DNA from: Treponema sp.
Lineage (GTDB): Bacteria; Spirochaetota; Spirochaetia; Treponematales; Treponemataceae
Length of the DNA stretch: 64,000 nucleotides
Direction: 5' to 3'
Assembly (NCBI GenBank): GCA_024687165.1
Contig: JAILEY010000056.1
Location: 1-64,000 of the forward strand
The notes below the pieces were generated by a model, which was given only the letters and a program-made list of their open reading frames with translations, searched no databases and was not told the origin of the DNA. Below are positions 19,565 through 29,445 of this stretch, piece after piece (the stretch's first letter is position 1; each line of letters opens with the position of its first letter). The position numbers were made by a program, and so were the translations under genes.

Positions 19565-22186
19565 ATGACTAAAAGCAAAAGGTGGCCCGGTGTTCTTGTA
19601 GGGCTTTTAATATTTTCAGCAGTAATTTTCGGCTTTCTTCTTGGTGAAGGACTTGCCCTTACAGTTAATACAATAAATACAGAAAATTTCGAAGACTTTA
19701 ATACAGCTCTTCCAACAAAGATTATAGATGTAAACGGTGAACTTATTACGGAATTTGCAAATGATGAAAAAAGAGAAATCATTTCAATCCACGATTTACC
19801 GCAGCATATGCTTGATGCACTTCTTACGCGTGAAGACAGAATTTTCTATTCTCACCAGGGATTCAGTGCAAAGGCTCTTTCACGTGCTGTAGTCGGAGTT
19901 CTTACAAAAAGCTCACTCGGTGGAGGTTCAACCCTTACTCAGCAGATTGCCGGAACTCTTTACTGCGACCGAAAGGAAATGTCAGTAACAAGAAAGCTCA
20001 AGGAACTGTGGTGGGCCATTCAGATGGAACGCCATTATTCAAAAGACGAAATTCTTGAGTTATACCTCAATAAGATTTATTTCGGCGGCGGTACTTACGG
20101 TGTAAATGCAGCAAGTAAATATTACTTTGGACACAGTGCAAAAGAAATAACTCCTGCAGAAGCTGCAATCCTTGTAATCCAGCTTTCAAATCCATCTTAC
20201 TACAATCCTTTTGACTACCCTAACCGCGCTATGGAACGCCAGAGAGACGTACTTAAATCCATGGTAAGGGCTAGACACATTACAAAAGAAGAAGCTAGTG
20301 AATCTTTTGACAACTACTGGTCTTCATTTGATTTTACAAGAACAAGCGCCTCAGCTTACTCAATGAGAAATGACGAAGCACCATGGTTCAGCGAATATGT
20401 GAGACGCCAGCTTGGTGAAATGCTTTACGGAACAGAAGACATTTACACAGGCGGATTTACAGTAAACACAACACTCAATCTTTCACATCAGAAAGTTGCA
20501 GACAAAGTAATGACTGATTACATAAAAGCCGCAAACAATATCTACCAGCGTACTATGAACAGCCACGAACGTTCTGCATTCGGAAGATACGTTCCTTTCT
20601 CTGAACTTTTGTGCCTTGTGTTTGATATTTCATCTTTGAGACTTAATCAGCAGCGTGCAAAACAAACCACAATGAACAATTACCGCGACACAATAAATCC
20701 TGTGATTGACATTATGGCCGTAATGAACAACATGGACAAACTGAAAACTGAAATCGTTACAAAGGGAAACATGCTGATAAAACAGAATGCTGAGCGAACA
20801 ACGATTGAAGGAACAATGATTGCCCTTGAAAATTCCACAGGCTACATCGATGCACTTGTCGGTGGTTCAAAGTACGATCATGACAATCAGTACATCCGCG
20901 CAATTCAGGCAAAACTTCAGCCGGGATCTACCTTCAAGCCGCTCTATTATTCAGAAGCAATTGAAAGTCATCCTATTGTTGACGGAAAATCACCTGCTTC
21001 AATGACGGCAATTATCAGTGATACACCGGTTGTTTTCCATAAAGAAGACGGATCTCCATATATTCCAAACGACTACAAAGGAAAATGGGAAGGCGATGTA
21101 GAAATCTGGTATGCACTTGCACACTCAATGAACATTCCATCAATTAAAGTCCTTGATGCAATCGGATTTGATGCAGCAATCAAAAGAACTTCATCTCTTC
21201 TTGGAATTCCAAAAGAAGAACTTGACGACCGCGGCTTCGTTCCTGTATACCCTCTTGGACTTGGTGTCTGCGCAGTTCGTCCTATAGAAGTAGCAAGAGC
21301 ATTTTCAACAATAGAAAATAACGGAAAAGCTGTAACTCCAGTTTCAATCATAAGCGTTCTTGATAAAAAAGGAAACGTGATTGCAGAACCGGCTCAGGAA
21401 ATGAGGGAAAAAGCAAAAAATAAACCTCAGCAGCTCATGAAACCAGAAACTGCATTTATCATGCAGGAAATATTGAAGAATACAGTTAATTCGGGAACTT
21501 TAAGATACGGCTCTGACTGGGATTCTACATTATACACACTCGGCGAAAAACGAGGAAAGGGCTCAAAATTCCGCTACACAAATTTGAACGGAGACAGCTT
21601 TATCATGCCTGCAGCAGGAAAAACAGGTACGACACAGAACTGGGCTGATGCATGGACAGTCGGTTTCACACCATATTACACGGCCGTTTTCTGGTTCGGA
21701 TTTGACCGCCGCGGACAGTCTCTTGGTACACGCATTACAGGTTCAACTATTGCCGGTGTTGCATGGGGAGACTTCATGCACGAAATCAACAAAGGCAAAC
21801 CTTACAAAACATTTACAAACAAAGTGCCGGAAGGACTTATTGAACTTGATGTATGTACTTTAAGCGGAGGTCTGCTTACTCCAGAATGTAAGGATCACAA
21901 AATCCATGCATATTTCTATCCTGGAACAGAACCTACTGAACCTTGTAAAAAACATTCGGATAAAACAGCCTCTACAATCGGTGTAAAAAGAATCGAAGAA
22001 GCCAGATGGAAGAGCGGATTCGACTTTGATATGGATGACGAACTTGACAAAGATCTTACCGTAAACTTAGACTTCTTAAAGAGCGACAAGCTTTCGTCAG
22101 AACTTAAAAATGATTCTTACTTTGATGATGATTTTGATCACGAAGAAGAAAATCAGGATGTATTTGACAACTGGCTTTTTGACTAA
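19565..22186 (+). CDS. Penicillin-binding protein 1A-type bifunctional transglycosylase/transpeptidase
   Basis: GT51 'LLTREDRIFYSHQGF...GGGSTLTQQIAGTLY', transpeptidase 'QPGSTFKPLYY', 'SMNIPSIKVL', 'AAGKTGTTQNWADAW'. Confidence 0.95.
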   Translation: MTKSKRWPGVLVGLLIFSAVIFGFLLGEGLALTVNTINTENFEDFNTALPTKIIDVNGELITEFANDEKREIISIHDLPQHMLDALLTREDRIFYSHQGFSAKALSRAVVGVLTKSSLGGGSTLTQQIAGTLYCDRKEMSVTRKLKELWWAIQMERHYSKDEILELYLNKIYFGGGTYGVNAASKYYFGHSAKEITPAEAAILVIQLSNPSYYNPFDYPNRAMERQRDVLKSMVRARHITKEEASESFDNYWSSFDFTRTSASAYSMRNDEAPWFSEYVRRQLGEMLYGTEDIYTGGFTVNTTLNLSHQKVADKVMTDYIKAANNIYQRTMNSHERSAFGRYVPFSELLCLVFDISSLRLNQQRAKQTTMNNYRDTINPVIDIMAVMNNMDKLKTEIVTKGNMLIKQNAERTTIEGTMIALENSTGYIDALVGGSKYDHDNQYIRAIQAKLQPGSTFKPLYYSEAIESHPIVDGKSPASMTAIISDTPVVFHKEDGSPYIPNDYKGKWEGDVEIWYALAHSMNIPSIKVLDAIGFDAAIKRTSSLLGIPKEELDDRGFVPVYPLGLGVCAVRPIEVARAFSTIENNGKAVTPVSIISVLDKKGNVIAEPAQEMREKAKNKPQQLMKPETAFIMQEILKNTVNSGTLRYGSDWDSTLYTLGEKRGKGSKFRYTNLNGDSFIMPAAGKTGTTQNWADAWTVGFTPYYTAVFWFGFDRRGQSLGTRITGSTIAGVAWGDFMHEINKGKPYKTFTNKVPEGLIELDVCTLSGGLLTPECKDHKIHAYFYPGTEPTEPCKKHSDKTASTIGVKRIEEARWKSGFDFDMDDELDKDLTVNLDFLKSDKLSSELKNDSYFDDDFDHEEENQDVFDNWLFD

Positions 22187-22198
22187 AAGAGGAACAAG

Positions 22199-22621
22199 AT
22201 GATTGTTAAAATTGATGAGATTAAAATTAAAAACAGAGTCAGAAAAGACCTCGGTGACCTGCAGCCTCTTAAAGAAAGCATTAGACTTTACGGACTTCTA
22301 AACCCGATTACACTTAACTCAAAATATGAACTTGTTGCAGGTGAAAGAAGACTTCAGGCCGCAAAACAGCTTGGATGGGAAAGAATAAACGCAAACATTC
22401 TTGACGCAAGCACAGATAAAATCAAGCAGCTTGAAATTGAACTTGAAGAAAATAACCAGCGCAAGGAATTCACAGACGATGAACTTTTAAACGGATACAA
22501 GCGCCTTGAAAAACTGAGAAATCCTCCACTTCTTATGCGTATTCTTTCTGCATTTGCTTCATGGATTTCAAAATTCATTAAATTTATCAAAAAGCTCTTC
22601 AAGAAAAACGTTGAAGAGTAG
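22199..22621 (+). CDS. ParB/Srx N-terminal-like domain protein with amphipathic basic C-terminal tail
   Basis: 'LGDLQPLKESIRLYGLLNPITLNSKYELVAGERRLQAAKQLGWERINANIL' ParB N-domain; tail 'LLMRILSAFASWISKFIKFIKKLFKKNVEE'. Confidence 0.85.
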   Translation: MIVKIDEIKIKNRVRKDLGDLQPLKESIRLYGLLNPITLNSKYELVAGERRLQAAKQLGWERINANILDASTDKIKQLEIELEENNQRKEFTDDELLNGYKRLEKLRNPPLLMRILSAFASWISKFIKFIKKLFKKNVEE

Positions 22622-22661
22622 AAATCAAAACAAAGATCTGTACTAAAAAAACGTACGGAGA

Positions 22662-22755
22662 ATTCTCTAAAAACACGCCGAGTTTTTAAAAATTCTCGCC
22701 GAGTTTTTAAAAATTCTCGGCGTATTTTTACCAAATTCTCGGCGAGAATTTTCAA
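22662..22755. repeat. Short tandem array (about 21-22 bp period) of ATTCTCGSCG-type palindromic words
   Basis: ATTCTC at 22662, 22692, 22713 and 22735, with CGCCGAG/CTCGGCG in alternating orientation. Confidence 0.8.
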
Positions 22756-22781
22756 AATAAACCGACTGATTACTCGGTGAC

Positions 22782-23210
22782 CTATACAGAAAACCAGTCT
22801 TCAAGACGCAGAAAAGTTTTTTCCTTAAACTGTTCAAAGTCAGAAGTATTGTGAGTTACAAGTACCATTCCATTAGAAACTGCTGTTGCGGCAATCTGGG
22901 AATCATAGTAAGGAACTGTTTTTCCCTCTTTTTCAGAAACTGATTGAATTTCACCACAGATTTGGGCAGAGAACTTGTCGAAGGAGATTACTTCCATATT
23001 CAAATCCAATTCAGCCATAAAACTCATAAGTGTATTTTTTCTTTTACCTTCTGGCATTCGAGATACACCACGTGTTAATTCCTGCCAGGTAACAGAAGAA
23101 ATCGCACATAAATCTTTTCTTGCCCTGTAAAATTCAAGAACCTGCTTATTTGGTTTTTCTTTTGAAAATTCTGAAACAATATTTGTATCCAATAAATAAG
23201 TCTTTTTCAT
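22782..23210 (-). CDS. PIN-domain toxin, VapC family
   Basis: 'YLLDTNIVSEF', 'VTWQEL', 'YDSQIAATAVSNGMVLVTHNTSDFEQF'. Confidence 0.92.
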   Translation of the reverse strand: MKKTYLLDTNIVSEFSKEKPNKQVLEFYRARKDLCAISSVTWQELTRGVSRMPEGKRKNTLMSFMAELDLNMEVISFDKFSAQICGEIQSVSEKEGKTVPYYDSQIAATAVSNGMVLVTHNTSDFEQFKEKTFLRLEDWFSV

Positions 23211-23228
23211 TTTAAATTCTCCAATAAA

Positions 23229-23495
23229 TTAAGCCCATGGATCTTTAGAATAATCCGGACACTCTCTTGATGGTGTAAAATCAAAACCTAAATCATCAAG
23301 TTCCCCTTCATGCTCTTTTCGCCACTTTGAAAGCCAATCAACTTTATTAGCTTTTCTGTCTTCATACTCCCCATAACTGATAATCACAGCAACAGGCTTA
23401 TCATAGCGGGTAAGCTCAACAACCTCGCCTTCTTCCGCACATTTTACCAGCGCCGAAAAATTATTACGCGCCTCATAAATAGAAGTTCTGCACAT
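23229..23495 (-). CDS. Phd/YefM-type antitoxin
   Basis: 'SIYEARNNFSALVKCAEEGEVVELTRYDKPVAVIISYGEYE'; precedes the PIN toxin on the same strand. Confidence 0.9.
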   Translation of the reverse strand: MCRTSIYEARNNFSALVKCAEEGEVVELTRYDKPVAVIISYGEYEDRKANKVDWLSKWRKEHEGELDDLGFDFTPSRECPDYSKDPWA

Positions 23496-23524
23496 AGCGG
23501 CCTCCTTGTGTAATTTTCATATTG

Positions 23525-23578
23525 AGTATAACATGAGAAAAAATATCTAGTCAACTTAATTATTGTTAGCCAACTTAA
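23525..23578 (-). promoter_or_regulatory. Probable sigma70-type promoter of the toxin-antitoxin operon with a direct-repeat operator
   Basis: Minus strand TTGACT - 18 nt - TG T TATACT (extended -10); direct repeats TAG[T/C]CAACTTAA at 23548-23559 and 23567-23578 (plus-strand reading). Confidence 0.65.
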
Positions 23579-23779
23579 AAAAAATTATCAGGTATCAATC
23601 CAGCACCAAAAAACTTATATCTGCTACGATTTAACTTTTTATTTACAGAGAAGTGAATAGAGTAAAATCAGAATAAATCCCCTTCCCCAATACCTTTAAA
23701 ATCTCTAAAAAGTTGTTTTTTTTTAATAATGGCATTAAAATATAGTCAGATAAATTTTAAAACATTTTAAGGGGAAAAA

Positions 23780-24820
23780 ATGACAACTTTACTTATTGTA
23801 GATGATTCTGAAATCGACAGAATGGTCTTAAAGAACATACTTGCTAGTCATTATAATGTTATGGAAGCCGTAAACGGTTATTCCGCTCTTGAAATTTTAA
23901 ATAATCCAAGTCTTCATATAGACGGTCTTCTTCTTGATATTTCGATGCCGGGTCTGGACGGATTTTCTGTTCTTAATCTTCTTGATAAATCACGACACGC
24001 TGGAATGCAGGTTGTATTTATTTCTGCAGAAGTTCAGAAAGGCAACATCATTAAAGCAGCAAACTACGGTGCCGCAGGATTTTTCAAAAAGCCATACGAT
24101 GCCGATCAGATTCTTACAAAGCTCAAGTCACTTTTCAGCAACAGAAACACAGCAGCGCCTGTAAAAAGCAGCATGAACGGAAATATCTCTGACAATGAGC
24201 TTAGAGCAACAGCAATTTATGCGGAGAGACTAAGGCGTGTATATCTTACATACCTCAAAAACGAAAAAAAGAACGACGACCTTTACATTCACGTAAGCGA
24301 AGTTGTTCATATACTTTTGCAGAATTATTTTGCACTCAAGGCACCGCGCGACCTTACACCGGAAGGAATTGAAATCATAAGTCAGGCTGCATATTTTTAC
24401 GACATAGGAATGTGCGTTGTAAGAAACGAAAAGTTCAAAGTTGTTCCTCAGTCTGATATAGACAATATTCCTGAAACTCATACCATTGCAGGTTCAGATC
24501 TAATTGCCGTAAACAGCTCTCCAAACGTTGCATATTTTGTAAAGATTGCCTCTGACATCTGTATGCACCACCACGAACGCTATGACGGACGCGGAATGCC
24601 TCACGGATTAAAAAATACAATCAACAATATCTATACACAGATGGTTTCAATTGCAATTGATTTCTGTAAAGTTTTTTTTGAAAAGGATGGACCGTATTCA
24701 ACTGTAACATTTGGAACAGCCCTTACTGCAATCATGAATGACAGGGAAGCTTACAGACCGGATGTTATAGAACTTCTGCAGAACTGTCAGGATGATATTG
24801 TAAGTCATTACGGAAAATAA
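23780..24820 (+). CDS. Response regulator with degenerate HD-GYP output domain
   Basis: REC 'LLIVDDSEIDR...GLLLDISMPGLDG...VVFISAE...FFKKPYD'; output domain 'AAYFYDIGMCVV...HTIAGSDLI...HHERYDGRGMPHGL'. Confidence 0.9.
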   Translation: MTTLLIVDDSEIDRMVLKNILASHYNVMEAVNGYSALEILNNPSLHIDGLLLDISMPGLDGFSVLNLLDKSRHAGMQVVFISAEVQKGNIIKAANYGAAGFFKKPYDADQILTKLKSLFSNRNTAAPVKSSMNGNISDNELRATAIYAERLRRVYLTYLKNEKKNDDLYIHVSEVVHILLQNYFALKAPRDLTPEGIEIISQAAYFYDIGMCVVRNEKFKVVPQSDIDNIPETHTIAGSDLIAVNSSPNVAYFVKIASDICMHHHERYDGRGMPHGLKNTINNIYTQMVSIAIDFCKVFFEKDGPYSTVTFGTALTAIMNDREAYRPDVIELLQNCQDDIVSHYGK

Positions 24821-24832
24821 TAGAATGGCTGT

Positions 24833-25681
24833 ATGTTAAGCTATCAGCACGAATTTCACGCAGGCAATCACGCCGATCTTTTAAAACATACAGCACTTGT
24901 TTTTATTCTTGAATCCCTCTGCAAAAAAGAAAAACCTTTTACAATCATTGATACTCACGCGGGAGCAGGTATTTTTTCACTCAGCGATGAACGCATTTTA
25001 AAAACAGGTGAAGCAAAAGCGGGCATAGAAAAACTTAGAAATTTTACAGCAAAAACAAGCGCACCCGTTCCGGAAATTATAAAAACTTATCTTGAAAAAG
25101 AAGAACCTTATTTACAAAAAGGACTTTATGCGGGCTCTGCAGAACTTGAAGCAGTCTACGCAAGAAAACAGGATATAATTCATTTTTCAGAACTTCACAA
25201 GGAAGCAGCAGAAAAGCTTCAGGAAAACATGAAGAAAAGAAATGCAAAAACAATTATTCATGTTCAGGACAGCTACAAGACTCTTTCTTCCCTACTTCCT
25301 CCACTTGTAAAACGCGGACTGATTTTATGCGATCCAAGTTACGAAGACAAAAGCGATTATTCTCAGGCTGCGGAAGCTTTATCCAGCGCACATAAAAAAT
25401 GGAACACAGCCATAATTGCCTTGTGGTATCCTCTTTTAAGCAGAAAGAAAAATGAAACCACACAGATGATTTCCGCACTTGAGTCAGCATGTAAAATCGG
25501 CGTTAATCCTTGTGAATATCTTAACGTTCAGCTTATTGTAAAAGACGAAGCTGAGATGCAGAAGGAAGACGGTGCACATCTTTACGGAAGCGGAATGTTC
25601 ATAATGAATCCACCGTATCTTTTAAAAGAAAATCTGGAAGAAGCCGCAAAGTTTTATACAAAGCTCCTTGTTGAATCTTAA
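24833..25681 (+). CDS. rlmJ: 23S rRNA (adenine(2030)-N6)-methyltransferase RlmJ
   Basis: 'MLSYQHEFHAGNHADLLKHTALVFILESL', 'YAGSAEL', 'LILCDPSYEDKSDY'. Confidence 0.93.
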   Translation: MLSYQHEFHAGNHADLLKHTALVFILESLCKKEKPFTIIDTHAGAGIFSLSDERILKTGEAKAGIEKLRNFTAKTSAPVPEIIKTYLEKEEPYLQKGLYAGSAELEAVYARKQDIIHFSELHKEAAEKLQENMKKRNAKTIIHVQDSYKTLSSLLPPLVKRGLILCDPSYEDKSDYSQAAEALSSAHKKWNTAIIALWYPLLSRKKNETTQMISALESACKIGVNPCEYLNVQLIVKDEAEMQKEDGAHLYGSGMFIMNPPYLLKENLEEAAKFYTKLLVES

Positions 25682-25690
25682 AATCAGATT

Positions 25691-27259
25691 TTATTTTTTT
25701 AAGACCTTCCAGTCATTATTTGCAACTTTTGTTTTATTTTTATATCGTCCGCAGTTTGCAGCAAAGAATTTTATATCCTGAGCGTATTCACTCATTAAAT
25801 CATCAGGGTGAAATGAAAGTTCAACAACAGATTCTCTGCCACTTGCAGTACATTCACTCAACGCATTGTTCAGAACAATAAGGTCATGAGCAACATCTGC
25901 TTCATTTTTTAAATTCTTTTTTAGATACTGAGTTTTCACAAAATCAAGCTGAGCCTTTTGTATAGAAAGAAAATTGCAGCAGTCAAAACTATTTGATTTC
26001 ATGTAATCAGCAAAACGTTCAAAAAAATCTGTTGCCTTCATTTTTAGCGGATAAAGCACAGCATTAAACCACGTAACAGCCCTTCCCTCCGTGTAAAAAA
26101 TATTTACAGCATTTGCAATTTTTTTTGCTTTAGCCATGTCGCTTTCAGAAAAAGTTGGAGAGCGCAAAAGATTGTAGGGAGGCTCCTTCATATATTCAAG
26201 ACCAAATTTTGGAGCATCATCAAAAAGTGCAGTTCCAGGCAAAACACTCAGGCAAAAAAGTTCAAGATTATTCGGATAAAGGCTCAATGCAAAATCAATG
26301 CTTTCCTTAAAGCCTTTGTAGTTATCCCCGGGAAGTCCCCAGATTAAATCAAAGCCAAAAATTGCACCGGTTTCATTAAGCAGCGAAACATTTTTTACGA
26401 ACTGTTTTTTGTTAAAAGTTCTGTTTACATTTTTTAAAATATTTTCGTTTGAAGACTGAAGGCCGAACTGAAGGCTGCAGGGAATTTCAGCAAACGCTTT
26501 TGCAAGATCACGGTCAATAAATTCTGCACGAGCTTCAAAATAATAAAAAGTATCCGGAGTTTTTTCTTTAATCGTCTTAAGCATTTTAAGTGCACGCTGT
26601 CTGTTTGCGTTATAAGTTGGATCAAGAACAAAAACCTGAGGCACTTTTTTTGCAGAAAAAAAATCAAGTTCCTTTAAGAGCCGATCTTCACTAAAATACC
26701 TGATTTTCTTTTCACCCTTACTTTCATAACAGTAGGAACATTTAAACGGACAGCCTCTTGCAAGTTCCCAGAGTGCGCCGCCAAAATCAGAAGGATCTAA
26801 AGTTCCGTCAAGGTACGGTGAAGTAAGCTCAAAAGCCGGAGCATTAAAATCATTTTTACCGGATAAAAAACAAGGAACATCAGTTTCACCTGCACCGGAA
26901 GTAACATGATCAAAAGAGGAAGCAAAAACTTCAGGATGAGCCGTAACCTCAGGGCCTCCCGCAAAAGTTACAAGATCTGTTTTTTTTGATTTTAAAATTT
27001 TGCAGAGATTTTCAAGAATCTTTCTGTTCCACACATAAATGCTGAATCCTACTGAATAAGGATTTTTGGAAAGAATTTTTTCAGCAGTTTTTTCTAAATC
27101 TATTTCTTTATCTTCAAGTGAAAAATAAAAAAGTTCCGCATCAAACTCATCGCGTGTTAAAGGATGAGATTTAATTGCGGAAACTATACAGGCAGCTCCA
27201 AGAGGAAGTGCCTGCGGAGAAGTTTCAACTAATGCCGTAACACAAATTACTTTTTTCAA
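25691..27259 (-). CDS. B12-binding-domain radical SAM protein
   Basis: N-terminal cobalamin-binding-like region then 'ELARGCPFKCSYCYES' CxxxCxxC motif. Confidence 0.9.
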   Translation of the reverse strand: MKKVICVTALVETSPQALPLGAACIVSAIKSHPLTRDEFDAELFYFSLEDKEIDLEKTAEKILSKNPYSVGFSIYVWNRKILENLCKILKSKKTDLVTFAGGPEVTAHPEVFASSFDHVTSGAGETDVPCFLSGKNDFNAPAFELTSPYLDGTLDPSDFGGALWELARGCPFKCSYCYESKGEKKIRYFSEDRLLKELDFFSAKKVPQVFVLDPTYNANRQRALKMLKTIKEKTPDTFYYFEARAEFIDRDLAKAFAEIPCSLQFGLQSSNENILKNVNRTFNKKQFVKNVSLLNETGAIFGFDLIWGLPGDNYKGFKESIDFALSLYPNNLELFCLSVLPGTALFDDAPKFGLEYMKEPPYNLLRSPTFSESDMAKAKKIANAVNIFYTEGRAVTWFNAVLYPLKMKATDFFERFADYMKSNSFDCCNFLSIQKAQLDFVKTQYLKKNLKNEADVAHDLIVLNNALSECTASGRESVVELSFHPDDLMSEYAQDIKFFAANCGRYKNKTKVANNDWKVLKK

Positions 27260-27262
27260 AGT

Positions 27263-29299
27263 TTAGTTCTTAACCTGGAAGTGACTGAACGTCATGCCGA
27301 AGCTTGCTCTTCCCTGTGTAACAGATCTGAGTGATGTAGAAAAGCCGAACATTTTTTCCATCGGAGCCTGAGCATGAACAACGCTTCCACCACTTTTATC
27401 TTCCATACTCTGAATGATTCCGCCACGCTGAGTAATCTGGCTCATTGCATCCCCGACAAATTCAGACGGACTTTCAATATCAACATTCATGACAGGTTCA
27501 AGCATCTGAGGAGAAGCTGCACAACAAACCTTATCAAAGGCTTCTGCAGCAGCGGCAGTAAATGCAAACGGTGTTGAAGTAAGTTCATCGTAAACAATAT
27601 CAGTCATTGTAATTGCAACATCAGCACACGGATATCCCATACGGATTCCACCTGCAAAACAGTTTTCAATAGAATTCTTAACTGCGTCAAGAATTTCTTC
27701 AGGAATATTTGCAGTCTTTGCAGTATAAGAATAGAAGTTTCCAGTTCCTGTTTCTCTTGGTTCTGCATGAAGTGTAAGACATGCAACATTTTCTTTTCCG
27801 CCAAGAACACGGCTGTATTCTTCTCTATAATCAGCAGAAGAAGTAACAGATTCACGGTATGTAACCTGAGGTGCACCAACACGGCACTGAACTTTAAAAT
27901 CTTCACGAATGCGTGTAACAAGAACATCAAGATGAAGCTCACCCATTCCGCTGATTACAAGCTGGCCTGTTTCTTCATCATTTCTGTGTGTAAATGTAGG
28001 ATCTTCACGGCTGAGGATTTCAAGAGTTTCATTGAGCTTGTCGCTGTCACTCATAGTCTCAGGTTCAATAGCAATTGAAATAACAGGCTCTGGGAATTTA
28101 ACGCTTTCAAGAAGAACAGGGAATCCTTCACTGCCGACTGTATCTCCAGTCTGTGCAAGCTTAAGGCCGACAAAAACTGCAATATCACCAGCACTAACGC
28201 TGTCCATCTGTTCCATTCGGTTTGCATTAACGCGAAGAATTCTGTTTACACGCTCACGCTTCTTTTTTGCAACATTGTAAATCTGAGTACCGGCAGAAAT
28301 CTTTCCTGAATACATTCTGACAAAAGCAAGAATACCAGCTTCACGGTCGTACTGAATTTTAAACACAAGACCAACCGGCATTTTTGCATCAGGATCACAA
28401 GGCACTTCCATTTTAATTTCTTCATTCTTTTTAATCTGAACGCCTTCTGCAGCAGGAATATCAGTTGGACATGGAAGATAAGAAATAATTGCATCCATCA
28501 AAGGCTGTACACCCTGATTATGACGGCTTGAACCACAGAAGAAAGGAAGAAGTGTTCTGTTGATTGTAGCTTTTCTTAAGGCTGCAACAAGATCTTCCTT
28601 TGTAATTTCTCCGCCTTCAAGATAAATTTCTGCAAGAGCATCATCAGAAGAAGCAACTGCATCAACAAGCTTTTCGCGGTATTCTTCTGCAAGTGCTTTG
28701 TATGTATCGCTGATGTCACTTTCAATAATTTTTTCACCGTCACTTTCAGGATCGAATCTGAGCTCCTTCATTTCAAGAAGATCAATCACTCCTTCAAAAT
28801 CCTGCCCTGCTCCCATAGGCACCTGAAGCGCAACACATTCACATCCGAATTTTTCGTGAACATCCTTCATTGCCTCAAAAAAATCAGCACCGACACGATC
28901 CATTTTATTTACAAAACAAATGCGTGGAACATTGAATCTGTCTGCCTGTCTCCAAACTGTTTCTGTCTGCGGCTGAACATGACCGACTGCACAAATTACG
29001 GCAACAGCTCCATCAAGAACTCTAAGGGATCGTTCAACTTCTGCAGTAAAGTCCACATGGCCCGGTGTATCAATAATATTAATCTTGTAGCCTTTCCATT
29101 CAGTAGTGATTGCAGCACTGGCAATTGTGATTCCGCGGTCCTGCTCCTGCTTCATGAAGTCCATTGTTGCAGCACCGTCGTCTATTTCTCCGATTTTATG
29201 AATCTTTCCGCTGTAAAAAAGAATGCGTTCAGTAGTAGTAGTTTTTCCCGCATCAATATGAGCCATGATGCCGATATTTCTCATTTTTTCCAAAGACAT
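27263..29299 (-). CDS. fusA: Elongation factor G
   Basis: 'NIGIMAHIDAGKTTTTERILFYSG', 'QDRGITIASAAIT', 'IDTPGHVDFTAEVERSLRVLDGAV', 'FVNKMDRVGADF'. Confidence 0.95.
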   Translation of the reverse strand: MSLEKMRNIGIMAHIDAGKTTTTERILFYSGKIHKIGEIDDGAATMDFMKQEQDRGITIASAAITTEWKGYKINIIDTPGHVDFTAEVERSLRVLDGAVAVICAVGHVQPQTETVWRQADRFNVPRICFVNKMDRVGADFFEAMKDVHEKFGCECVALQVPMGAGQDFEGVIDLLEMKELRFDPESDGEKIIESDISDTYKALAEEYREKLVDAVASSDDALAEIYLEGGEITKEDLVAALRKATINRTLLPFFCGSSRHNQGVQPLMDAIISYLPCPTDIPAAEGVQIKKNEEIKMEVPCDPDAKMPVGLVFKIQYDREAGILAFVRMYSGKISAGTQIYNVAKKKRERVNRILRVNANRMEQMDSVSAGDIAVFVGLKLAQTGDTVGSEGFPVLLESVKFPEPVISIAIEPETMSDSDKLNETLEILSREDPTFTHRNDEETGQLVISGMGELHLDVLVTRIREDFKVQCRVGAPQVTYRESVTSSADYREEYSRVLGGKENVACLTLHAEPRETGTGNFYSYTAKTANIPEEILDAVKNSIENCFAGGIRMGYPCADVAITMTDIVYDELTSTPFAFTAAAAEAFDKVCCAASPQMLEPVMNVDIESPSEFVGDAMSQITQRGGIIQSMEDKSGGSVVHAQAPMEKMFGFSTSLRSVTQGRASFGMTFSHFQVKN

Positions 29300-29445
29300 A
29301 AAGTTCTCTCAATAAAATAAAGTTGAAAAAAACATATCATAAATATTGAGAATTTTCAATTATAAAAGAGAGAACAGATTGAATAAGCTAGCTAATTACA
29401 ATTTAGTCATCTTCATTTTCCTCATTCTTTACTTCACGTTCACTC

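Noticed and set aside
22354-22755. 133-aa minus-strand ORF with repeated KTRREFL
   Set aside because: It is the translation of the 22.7 kb repeat array plus antisense of the ParB-like gene.
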